Part shown: piece by piece, positions 22,673 through 31,740 of the stretch
How positions within the stretch are numbered: position 1 is the first letter of the stretch
Layout of the letters: every line of letters starts with the position of its first letter
NCBI GenBank assembly: GCA_028583685.1
Contig: JAMXIF010000048.1
Span: forward strand, 22,366,299 to 22,430,298
Length of the DNA: 64,000 bases
DNA from: Petaurus breviceps papuanus
Lineage: Eukaryota; Chordata; Mammalia; Diprotodontia; Petauridae
Direction: 5' to 3'
Position numbers and translations under genes: made by a program
The notes under the pieces: generated by a model
The model's input: the letters and a program-made list of their open reading frames with translations, nothing else
The model's database searches: none
What the model was told of the DNA's origin: nothing

Positions 22673-23255
22673 AAGTCTGACCATGTCACTCCCCTACTCA
22701 ATATACTCCCAACGATTCCCTCTTGACTCTAAGATCAAATACAAGCTCCTCTGTTTTGTTTTAAGCCTTCACAACCTGGGCCCAACCAACCTTTCCAACT
22801 TTATTCATTATTCCCCTTCCCAAATTTTATGGTTCACCAAACTGGCTTCCTTGTTCCTCCTGGTCCAGTTACACACTTACTTGCCTGTCTTTCCTCAACA
22901 CTTCACCTTCTATCTGCATGCATTTGCACTAGATGTCCCCCAGACCTGGAAGATCTCCCTTCTCAGTGACTGATGCTTCTGACATTTCCTGGCTTCCTTT
23001 AAGAGTTAGCTCAAATCCACCCTTTCTGCAAGGGGTCATTTCCAGTTCCCCTGCTGCTAGCACTTTCCTCTCTGAGACTGCCTTCCCACTGCTATGTATT
23101 TTGTATAAACCTAGCCATATCCATGCAGTCTTCTCCATCAAAGTGTGAACTCCCGAAAACTGGAACTGTTTTCATCCTTCTCTGCATCCCCTCACTGTCT
23201 GGCACTGAGGTTGGCACATCCTAAGTGCTTAACAGATACTCGCTGAATGACTGAC
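22673..23255 (+). mobile_element. LINE2, about 580 bp, to the 3' terminus
   Basis: 'aagtctgaccatgtcactcc', 'cttcacaacctgggcccaac', 'cagacctggaagatctccct', 'tttaagagttagctcaaatc', 'ctggcactgaggttggcaca', 'tgctgaatgactga'-like end at about 23252. Confidence 0.9.
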
Positions 23256-23698
23256 CACGTGGCCCTAACCTACTTTTCTAGCCTTCTTATATACATTACT
23301 CCCCTTCGTGGACTCTAAGGTCTGGCTAAACCGATTTGTTTCTCACACACAACTTGCCATCTCCCACCTTAATACATTTTTTCTACCATTTCTATCTCCC
23401 ATGCCTGGAATGCCTTCCCTCTTTACCTCCACTTGCTAGAATCCCTAATTTTCTTCAAAATTCAGCTCAAGCAACATCTGCTACAAAAGCTTCTATTGAT
23501 TACAACAGCTGCTAGTGTCTTCTTTATGATCCAAATTACCTCATATTAATTTTTAAGCATTTTTGCGTGTTTTCTCTCTTCCAACAGAATACAAGTGTCT
23601 TGAGGGCAAGGGCTGTTCCCCTTTTGTCTCTTTATCCCCAGTGCCCAGCACAATGCTTGGCACACAGTTGGCACTTAATACATGTTGATCAATTAAAG
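23256..23698 (+). mobile_element. Second LINE2 copy, same orientation
   Basis: 'tatacattactccccttcgt', 'catgcctggaatgccttccc', 'aattcagctcaagcaacatc', 'acaagtgtcttgagggcaag', 'cccagcacaatgcttggcac', 'taatacatgttgatcaatta'. It follows the first copy directly. Confidence 0.9.
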
Positions 23699-23879
23699 GA
23701 CTTTAAGTAAAGAGCCAGTGATAGACTGTGCTCTTCCTGACAGGTCTGGTCACCATCTGTTTACTTTTTGGGCCAAATTAACTCCCAAGATTGTTTACTG
23801 ATGTGTGGAAGGGAGTCAGGATCTGCATAGGTGGAGGAAGCCTTCATGCCAAGGAAACCATGGTGTCTTAAAACACTGA

Positions 23880-24455
23880 ATTATTGTATTCAATGTTATT
23901 GTATTCAATATGTTATTACATAAATATATTGAATACTGTGGTTTAAGAAATGATGAGTTTAATGATCATAGAAAAACTTGAATAGAGTTGCATGAAATAA
24001 TGAAGAGTGAACTGAGAAGAACCAAGAGAGTGCTGTATACAGTAATAGCAATATTGTTTTAAGAACAACTCTGAGTGACTAAATCATTTTGACTATTATA
24101 AATACCCAAATTAATTACAAAGGACATATGAAGGAAGACACTATCAGCATCCAGAGCAAGAACTGATAAATGTAAGTATATATAGAATGATTTTTATATA
24201 CGTGTGTGTGTGATATACACATATTTGTGTCTAATGGTAGTCATCCCTGGGGCGGGGGGGTGGGGGTGTAGAGGAGGAGGAAGAAAAAAGAGAAAAAAGA
24301 AATTTACATGGTAACTTTATTATATATTTAAAAGGAATAGCAAGTTGTACATAATAGATTTGTATTTTCATGTGCAATCATTTTTTTTCTATTCTACCAT
24401 ATTATGGAAATGCTTTTTTTCTTCCATAAATTAAAAATAAGATAAAATGTTTTTT
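23880..24455 (+). mobile_element. L1 3' end (old subfamily)
   Basis: 'aagaaatgatgagtttaatg', 'acttgaatagagttgcatga', 'aatagcaatattgttttaag', 'ctatcagcatccagagcaag', G-rich run at 24250-24270, 'ttgtacataatagatttgta', A-rich end. It is colinear with the L1 at 43690-44860. Confidence 0.85.
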
Positions 24456-24824
24456 AAAATACATAATGGGGAAGTCAGGACCTAACTTATTTTAAACTCC
24501 CAAGATGAAGAAAGGAAGAAGTTAAGCTAATAAACAACAGGGAGAGGGGCTCTCACAGGATTTATCGGCATCTGCTTCAGTTCAAAGGGAAGAGCATGAA
24601 AATTAAGGCCCAAGATCCAAATAGAACTAGCAGCCTTAGTATAAAGACTAAATGACCAGATTGAGACAAGGAATATGAAGGCCAAGATTCAAAACAGGAA
24701 AGGCAAAAGGCTAGAAGTCCTGATGGACTGGAGAAAAAGAGGTGTGGTGTATTTCTAGTACAAAGGAGAGGTCCTGCTATGTGGGAGTGGGGATAATTGG
24801 AAGTCTTTAAACTTCTGAAAAGTT
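24456..24824. other. No recognisable gene or repeat
   Basis: Unassigned purine-rich sequence. Confidence 0.4.
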
Positions 24825-24985
24825 ATTTCTATTATTAGTTTCATTTGTAATGCTACATAGTTTGTTTTATGCATTTAAAAATATTATTTTGAGAATGGTT
24901 CCATGGATTTTATCATATTGGCCAAGAGGATGACACAAAAGTTGTTAACGAATTTATGAGGTAAAGATGCTGGCTTAAAATAAAA
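24825..24985 (+). mobile_element. Old interspersed repeat, as at 2080
   Basis: 'tttatgcatttaaaaatatt', 'attttgagaatggttccatg', 'gatgacacaaaagttgttaa'. Diverged copy. Confidence 0.45.
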
Positions 24986-25199
24986 ACCTTATTAACCAGT
25001 CAGTGTATTTGGCCATGAACTCACAGTGAGAAGGGGAAAACAAGACATAAGGAAGAATCCCTGAGAGTACTGTTCCCTTGCCTCCAGGTTTGACTCATAT
25101 TAATGATATGTATATTGGGCAATTAGTTGCAAATATATCAACAGGCTTCTCACTTATGGAAAAGAAGTCAGGGTTTGGGGCATTGTTCATATTTAAATA

Positions 25200-25425
25200 A
25201 ATTTGTTTTTTTAAAGAAAATTATTGACATCTTTTGCTTTTACATCACCTAAATATTCTCCTGAATCCCTCCCCCTTACCCACTCCCAAAGAGTCATTTC
25301 TTAAAACAAATATTTATTTTAGAAGAAAAATAGGAAGAAAAGGGAAAACTATCAGCAAAACTTACCAATCAATATTACCAAAAAATCATACCCTCCCCTT
25401 ATTTCACTTTCATAAGTCATAGAAA
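25200..25425 (-). mobile_element. Possible L1 3'UTR, reversed
   Basis: T-rich start, 'ctcctgaatccctccccctt', 'actatcagcaaaacttacca'. This resembles a marsupial L1 3'UTR read backwards, but is weak. Confidence 0.35.
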
Positions 25426-25609
25426 GTGTTTTCCCATATTTCTAGTAAAAGATAGTGAGACAGACAGAATTAAAAGAACCCTTAGAAAATAGACTTAGAG
25501 CTGGAAAAGACTTCAGAATACATACTTAGAAGAATGGAAAAACATATCTTTTAGGTCTATGATTAGGAGGAGGATTTATAATCAAAAAGAATATTGATGA
25601 TAATGAATA

Positions 25610-25953
25610 ATTTTTTTATTAAATAAAACTTGGAAATGTTTTGGTATGAACAAAATCAATGCAACCAAAAGAAAAAGACTAACTGTTGAAAGGGAAGTTA
25701 TTTGCATCAAATATCCATAACAAAACTCTGAAGTCCAAGACATATAGGGAATTGGTGCAAATTTATAAGAGTAGGCCATTTCTCAATATAGGTGGCCAAA
25801 GGATTTTTTAAAAATAACTTTCAGAAGAATTATAAAGTACCAATAATCATATGAAAGAATGTTCTATGGAACTAGTATGAGAAAGATAAATTAAATACAC
25901 TTAGAGGTTTTACTTTATACATATAAAATTCTATGAGGGATGGGATGAGATAG
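25610..25953 (+). mobile_element. L1 ORF2 C-terminal fragment
   Basis: 'attaaataaaacttggaaat' through 'caaaatcaatgcaaccaaaa' (L1: KRF.TNKTNATK), 'ggtgcaaatttataagagta', 'agaattataaagtaccaata', 'aatcatatgaaagaatgttc'. It is truncated at the LTR block starting at 25954. Confidence 0.8.
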
Positions 25954-27107
25954 TATAGCACCAACACAATATTCACAGTGCCAATGGTGACTGTAAATAT
26001 GCTGGCATAGTTCTCAATCACAAAATATAACAGACTCTCCATATAGAAGACAGAAGCAAAACATTCGTTCAGACACCAGAAAACCAAATCCCAATACCAG
26101 GAAACCGAATCCATCATAGCAATATAGAAGTTAATACACCACAATGCAGCAGAGAGCCATACCATCCTTTAGCCTTCCCACAAACACTTACAAGCCTAAC
26201 TGTCTGCTTGCATGCCGTCCTCTCTCTCCTCCCTCCATCTAGCTGCTCTGACTCCCAGCTTCCTGTGGGCTCTGTTCTATCCTTCAGCAAACTCCTCCAA
26301 CCACAGGCTCCATGTGATTACATTCAGCCTATTAGGGGGCAGAGGAAATCTTCAACCTTCTGTAGCAGTAAGCATCCTAGCATATCTAGGGTGGCTGCTA
26401 GCATAGGTTCTTTTTTTATTTTTTAAAGCAATTGGGGTTAAGTAACTTGCTCAAGGTTACATGGCCAGGTGTTTCTGGGTGGGTGCTAAGTGTCTGAGCC
26501 TGGATTCCAGGTCATCCCGATACTGGAGCCAGTGATCTTACTCTCTGTGCCACCTGGCCACCCCAGCATAGGTTCTTAGATTTGCTTTTCTAAAGGAAAG
26601 CACCTCAAAATGGGTTAACAATCTTACTTTAATCAATCACATATACCATTTACCTAGCTCAGGGGGAAAAGCCAGCATCCTGAACTTCAGAGAATACAAA
26701 CAAAAGTTACAACAGAAAATAACAATTCAGCAGACAGGCTTCCAGCTGTCTGACCACTGCATCTATACCTAGTTAGTTACCAGAGATGGAAACACCAACA
26801 TCTGAGTCTCATCTGGCCAAATCACATAACTTTTCCCAAAGTGAGCCTCAAAGCAAAACCTCACATCAGGGTATATATCTCCTGAGTCAGAGACCATCAC
26901 AACCCTTGTGACCCACTGCCCAATCACAAAGTAACAAGGTGTGGCCATTGCTGAAAAACAAGCCTCTGTCCACAGGCTCCAGGTGAGCACATTCAGCCTT
27001 TTAGGGGGCAGAGTATATTCTCAAATCAAGGAAGGTTCTCAGAGTCACTTAAGCCTATCAAAGGGCCAAGGCGCAGGGATGATCTTCAGATTCCCATTCC
27101 CATTCCA
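25954..27107 (+). mobile_element. Composite solo-LTR block of an endogenous retrovirus
   Basis: Fossil LTR sequence with no internal genes. 25954-26360 matches the LTR at 43952-44560 ('tagcaccaacacaatattca', 'cagactctccatatagaaga', 'caggctccatgtgattacat'). 26361 onward matches the LTR at 47106-47637 ('tgtagcagtaagcatcctag', 'ggtggctgctagcataggtt', 'ccagcatcctgaacttcaga') and ends with the shared 'cccattcccattcca'. A SINE (26411-26564) is inserted later. The flanks gatag/gataa agree at 4 of 5 bases, fitting a single ancient insertion. Orientation is inferred from the similar LTRs. Confidence 0.75.
26411..26564 (-). mobile_element. tRNA-derived SINE, subfamily A, inside the LTR block
   Basis: Reversed; TSD 'agcataggttctt' begins at 26400 and again at 26565, overlapping the T-run of the tail. 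Body 'aagcaattggggttaagtaa', 'ggttacatggccaggtgttt', 'gccacctggccacccc'. Confidence 0.93.
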
Positions 27108-27204
27108 GATAATCAGTTATGAGGTAATCTGGTATCGCAGCAAAGAGAACAGACGTCATAGTCAGAGGACTTGCATTTAAGTTAGAAAACCATCTTTTAC
27201 TTTT

Positions 27205-27690
27205 CTTTGTGTCCTCAGGACTTCGCATGGTGCCTGACACATCGGAGGCACTTAATAGGTGTTTATGGAATAACTGAGTGACAAACTCAATGATCCAGCT
27301 GCATTGATCTACCCACTCTTCCTCCCATAGGGCACATGTTGTCTCCTGATTCTGTATTTCATTCCCCTACAGGAGGCGGAATTCATGTTAGGCTGCTCCT
27401 AGCTTCCCTGGCTTTCTTCAAGGCTGAGTTCAAACCTCAGCCACAGCAAGATGCCTTTTCTGCTCTCCCCCCTCCCCACTCACTAGTTGCTAGTGCCTTT
27501 CCTCTGAGATTACCTTGCATTTACACAAAGACTCTCTTTATGTATCTAGATATTTGTACTTTATTTCCCTTATTAGAATGTGAACTCCTTGAGGACAGTG
27601 ACTGTGTTTATATCTTTCTATATATTACCAGCACTTAGTATAGTACCTTTAATTAATACAGGTGAACTAAAAACAATGCTTAATAAATGC
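27205..27690 (+). mobile_element. Two short LINE2 3' pieces
   Basis: 27205-27285: 'catggtgcctgacacatcgg', 'aggcacttaataggtgttta'. 27340-27690: 'tgaactccttgaggacagtg', 'tattaccagcacttagtata', 'aatgcttaataaatgcctgt'. Confidence 0.75.
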
Positions 27691-28197
27691 CTGTTAACTG
27701 ACCAACTGATATGAGGTGGGATCCCAGAGCATACTGTCTCATTGCAAGAATAAAGGTCAGTCCTGGAGTAGGAGTCAAATATATGTGGCATTTTGGAGGG
27801 GATGACTGTCCAACTTAATCCAACTTACCTGAGAAATTTATGTTTTCCTGCTCCCACCTAGGGCCGATATGCCAGGTCAAGTCTGCCCTTTCCCATCCTG
27901 ATGGGGTCCCACTAGTCAGTCTATAGATTCAGATACAGAATACCAGAAATCTAAACCCAAGGAATATCTAATCATCTCTACAAGTGACATAATCAGGACT
28001 ACATCCACCAATTGTCTACACTCAGTGGAGGTGGAGCTGAGTTTACCTAGCTTATAACTGAGGGGAGAGTATAGCATGAGTAGGTAATAATAGTACTAAC
28101 ATATGGCAAGGACAGTAAACACACCAGCTAGCCAGAAAGGCAGAACAATGTGAAAACAATCTAAAAACTGCAACAGGTTTTCCCTCCCTTTTAAAAA
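27691..28197. other. No recognisable gene or repeat
   Basis: Unassigned. The minus open frame crossing its right end runs into the L1 tail and is not a gene. Confidence 0.45.
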
Positions 28198-28209
28198 CCA
28201 TTAGCTGCC

Positions 28210-28747
28210 TGGAGAGGCTTATACAAACTGATGCTGAGTGAGAAGAGCAAAACCAGGAGAAATTTGTACCCAATTACAGACACAACATATGTGTGATGAC
28301 CAACTTTGATAGACTGGACTCTTCTCAGCAATACAGGGCTATAAGTCAACTCCAAAAGACTCAGATGGAGAGAGATGTCTACATTCAGAGAAAGAACTAG
28401 AAAGAACAGAGTTTGAATGCAGATTGAAGCAAATTACCTACTCTCTTTTTTTTTGTTTGGTTTTGTTTCCTCTTTCCCATTGTTCATTCCATCAGTTACA
28501 ATCCTTCTTTATAACCTGACTAATGTCTAATGTGGAAGTATTTGCAGATCCTATACTTGATTGTATGCTGCCAGGGCGGGGGAGGGGGGGAGAGGGGAAA
28601 GGGGAGAAAATTTGAAACTCAAGAAATTGTGGAACTGAAACTTGTAAACTAAAAGTAAAAATTTGAAACTCAAGAAATTGTGGAACTGAAACTTGTAAAC
28701 TAAAAGTAAATAAACAAATTAATAAAGACAAAAAAAATTAAAAAAAT
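28210..28747 (+). mobile_element. L1 3' end, 5'-truncated
   Basis: 'aaactgatgctgagtgagaa', 'gagcaaaaccaggagaaatt', 'tctcagcaatacagggctat', 'ctacattcagagaaagaact', G-rich run, 'aataaacaaattaataaaga'. Flanks 'ccattagctgcc' (28198-28209) and 'tcattagccgcc' (28748-28759) are a slightly diverged TSD. It contains a 51-bp tandem duplication. Confidence 0.92.
28609..28710. repeat. 51-bp tandem duplication in the L1 tail
   Basis: Units at 28609-28659 and 28660-28710 appear identical, starting 'aatttgaaactcaagaaatt' and ending 'aactaaaagtaaa'. The repeated FTFSLQVSVPQFLEFQIF on the minus strand results from this. Confidence 0.95.
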
Positions 28748-28849
28748 TCATTAGCCGCCACTCCCACTCTAGTGAGAAATAGTTTGTGGTTCTGTTGGCC
28801 AGCACTGAGTACTTGTACTTCACTTGTGATCTGATTAGACTCCAATACT

Positions 28850-29160
28850 TACTAAGCACCTACTATGTGTAAGATACTGTGCTAGGAGGTAGGGATACAA
28901 ATTTTTTTTTTGTTTTGCTTTTTGGAGGGCAATTGGGGTTAAGCGACTTGCCCAAGGTCACACGGCTAGTTTTTGTGTTAAGTGTCTGAGGCTGGATTTG
29001 AACTCAGGTCCTCCTGATTCCAGGGCTGGTGCTCTACTCACTGCATCAGCTAGCCTCCCCAAAGGATACACATTTAAAAAAAATGAAACTTTCCTACTCT
29101 CAAAGAGCTTGCATTCTATTTATCAGTGAGCTGAGTACAAAATAAAATATAAACATTATG
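28850..29160 (-). mobile_element. LINE2 3' end, reversed, split by a SINE
   Basis: Left part 'cacctactatgtgtaagata', 'ctgtgctaggaggtagggat'; right part 'gaaactttcctactctcaaa', 'gagcttgcattctattt'. Interrupted at 28905-29063. Confidence 0.85.
28905..29063 (-). mobile_element. tRNA-derived SINE, subfamily B
   Basis: TSD 'ggatacaaattt' (28893-28904) and 'ggatacacattt' (29064-29075). Body 'gctttttggagggcaattgg', 'caaggtcacacggctag', 'gaactcaggtcctcctgatt'. Confidence 0.93.
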
Positions 29161-29935
29161 TGGTTATGCAGCTGGGATGGTCATGCAGGATCATGTACTC
29201 TAGGACCTCCTTCCCTACACTGTCTGGAATTTTCCCCACAATTTGACCTTTGTATGAGTTACATATCTCCCTCTGGGTTAAGATTAGTCATTGGCACGAA
29301 GGAGATGTGCCCTGAAGCTGAGTGTGGAAGAATACTGACTCTGGGAAGAGCTCCACTCTGCATGTATCTGTGGGTTATAGAAAGAAAATGGAGAATTGGG
29401 GTATTAGAAGCAGTGACCATTGAAGACAATTGGCCCAGACTGTCTGGGGGTAGGGCTGGGGCAGGTAGGGACTGAGAAACCTAAGTAGAACTGATTAGTT
29501 TCTTGCCTAAAAGGGAAACTTTGAGACTCTCTTTCCCTCTACTGTACAGGATTAAAAATTGCTAGGAAAGATTATAATATCCTCTCCTTTGCAAAAGGAT
29601 GATTATAGCTCATTACTTCGGGAAACAAATATAAACCTTTTAACAAAAAGCTTTTCCCATGTGACAAATAAAGTCAATAAGTAGTCAGCTCTTGAGTGTT
29701 CAGCTGTAAACTCACACTGCAGTGATTCTACAAGAGATACAACAAAAAGTAGAGGGCAGGGATCATGTGGAGAAAACAAAGTTATTTGTGCAGAAACCCC
29801 TGGAAAACCTGACAATGCATAATTGAGTGCTATGATGTGGAGCGTAGACTATAACCATTCTATAAACATTCAGGAAGAGAAAGGTGATTTGGTGTCATGT
29901 CAGGGGAAGGGCTACTCAGGAAAGGCTTCACAGAA
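29161..29935. other. No recognisable gene or repeat
   Basis: Unassigned. The 105-codon plus frame at 29158-29475 has no motif I recognise. Confidence 0.45.
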
Positions 29936-29939
29936 GAAT

Positions 29940-30090
29940 AGGACTTGACATTGGGCTTAGAGTTTGAAAACCTCAGCTGGAGTTCTGTTTTTACCATTTA
30001 CCAGGATGACGCTGAATAAGTCACTTTCCTTCTAGATGTCTCAATGTCCTTGCTATTAAAACGAGGAAATTTATTTCTGATGTCCTTTTG
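29940..30090 (+). mobile_element. MIR-like SINE interrupted by an LTR
   Basis: 'ttgggcttagagtttgaaaa', 'gctgaataagtcactttcct', 'ctagatgtctcaatgtcctt', ending 'tctgatgtccttttg'. The 3' end resumes after the LTR with 'ggccttctaggattttata' (about 30803-30821). Confidence 0.6.
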
Positions 30091-30797
30091 TGTGAGTGAA
30101 AGATGAAATAACTATGGAAACAAAGGTTTGGGCTTCCAAGCCTATCTATTTATTAAGCAATGCATGCCAATTGCTTAACAAATTGGGGCCAGTACCCTAA
30201 GCTTTGGCACTGGACCCCGAATACAGCGGGAGGCAGATTTCTATACATTAAAAACAATTACTCTAATAAGGCCAATTAATTAAAGGAAAACAACCAGAAT
30301 ACTAAATTAAGTAATCTAATTTCTAATTGAGGAAAGATTGGGGACTTTCCTAATTGGGACAGAGAAAACAAACAGGTGCAATTCCCTGAAATCAGAAAAA
30401 GAGGTGTCCTACTCCCCCCAAGTGTCTATATTCAATCAAAAGAACATGGGAACAATAACTGGTTGACCCGTACAGAATCAGTTTTCAGATAAGACACATG
30501 GGGTGCATGAAATGTATAATTGTGAGAAAATGCCTTTTATCAGTCTTTGGCTCTGACTGGATTTCTGGTCAGCATAACCTAGGTCCTTAGTTAAGGGTCT
30601 CTAAGCAGCAAGTAGAGGTCATTCAGCTTCCCAGTCACGAAGGGTGACGTTCAAATAACGCAACAGGGTTTTTTCACAATTCTCCATAATGCGATAGAAA
30701 GGGAACTGAGCTAGCTCCAAAATTGAGTACAAGATGGAGTCAGTGTGGTTTAATCAATTCCTACTAACCCTTGCTGTTCTAGTCCCCTCACTTTCCT
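30091..30797 (-). mobile_element. Solo LTR (endogenous retrovirus), reversed
   Basis: Fossil LTR-like block of about 700 bp, no internal genes. Read on the minus strand it has 'tgactccatcttgtactcaa' near its start and an AATAAA poly-A signal (about 30150) shortly before the end, 'gcattgcttaataaatagat'. The hexamer 'cttttg' lies at 30085-30090 and 30798-30803, inside a MIR-like SINE whose halves join if the block is taken out. Exact ends are uncertain because the minus-strand start does not read TG. Confidence 0.6.
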
Positions 30798-30929
30798 CTT
30801 TTGGCCTTCTAGGATTTTATAAATGAATGGAGCATAGACACTAGAGAGATGTAGGTCACTACAGAATTGATATAGTAGGGTATAGGGATAGTGAGGACAA
30901 TCTGCTTGATGTAAGGAGTTCATGCTCTA

Positions 30930-31245
30930 GGGTAATGGGGCAGCCTAAGGAAGGTGGGGACAGGCAAAGAAACACTTTAAATGTCATCAGACTGAGGAGT
31001 TTAGACTTGAACCTACAAATCACAGAAAATCAATGTTGGTTCTTGTGCGTTGGGATGCAAATGATGAGAGGTGGCAAAATCAGTGTGGTAGCATATATCT
31101 GGTGGATTAGGGAGGGAAAGACCAGAGGTGCTCTGGACTCAGCTGAGAAACTGAGAATGCTAACCTCAAAAGTAGGATGGCTTAAAAAAAAAAAAAAGTA
31201 GGATGGCTTTGAAGGGGTAAGTAGAGACTGAGTAATGCTAGGCAG
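30930..31245 (-). mobile_element. LINE2 fragment, reversed
   Basis: 'catcagactgaggagtttag', 'tggattagggagggaaagac' in antisense LINE2 order. Diverged. Confidence 0.55.
31168..31209. repeat. Poly-A tract between 16-bp direct repeats
   Basis: 'aaaagtaggatggctt' occurs at 31168-31183 and 31194-31209, with the A-run 31184-31197 between (the last four As shared with the second copy). It looks like a retrotransposition footprint with tail but no element body. Confidence 0.85.
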
Positions 31246-31534
31246 ACCATGGCCCCAGAGTTCAAGGCAGAAGGTGGGAAGTAGGCAGCATATTATACAG
31301 AAGAAAGCAGTGAAAATCAAGACAGTGAGGGAACAAGCAAACCATGTGGTGGGTAGTGAGGTATAGGGCTCAGGGCCAACAGGCACACTCAGATAGCTCT
31401 GTGTAGCTCTGAAGGGCTTTTGCCTCAGATCTTTTTACCTCTGGAAGTCAAGTATAAGTCTCCTGGTAAATGTAGAGACTGATCAGTATTAGCTCTGCAT
31501 AAGATCATAGACATTTAGCCTGGATATTCTTAGC

Positions 31535-31640
31535 CATTTTTGAGTTACTGCCCTTTGGCAATCCAATGAAGCCTTCAAACTCCTTTTTAGAATAATGTTT
31601 TTAAATGAATAAAATAAAATATGTAGGATTGCAAAAGAAA
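31535..31640 (-). mobile_element. Old interspersed repeat, reversed
   Basis: 'caatgaagccttcaaactcc', 'aatgtttttaaatgaataaa', 'atgtaggattgcaaaagaaa'. Same family as 2080-2240. Confidence 0.5.
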
Positions 31641-31740
31641 CAAAAAGGTTAGTAGAAAGAAAGACACAGTTTTCCTATTAAAGATCACAGACTATTGAAA
31701 ATAAGAATTTCTGATCTAATTTAACCCTTCATTTTTTCAG

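Noticed and set aside
25872-26165. Hydrophobic 97-codon minus frame resembling a membrane protein, with a similar one at 43843-44127
   Set aside because: Both lie in the homologous part of LTRs and read antisense to them. The resemblance between the two is LTR homology and not a gene family.
29158-29475. 105-codon plus frame
   Set aside because: No motif, no flanking splice signals that I can defend, and no homologue recalled.
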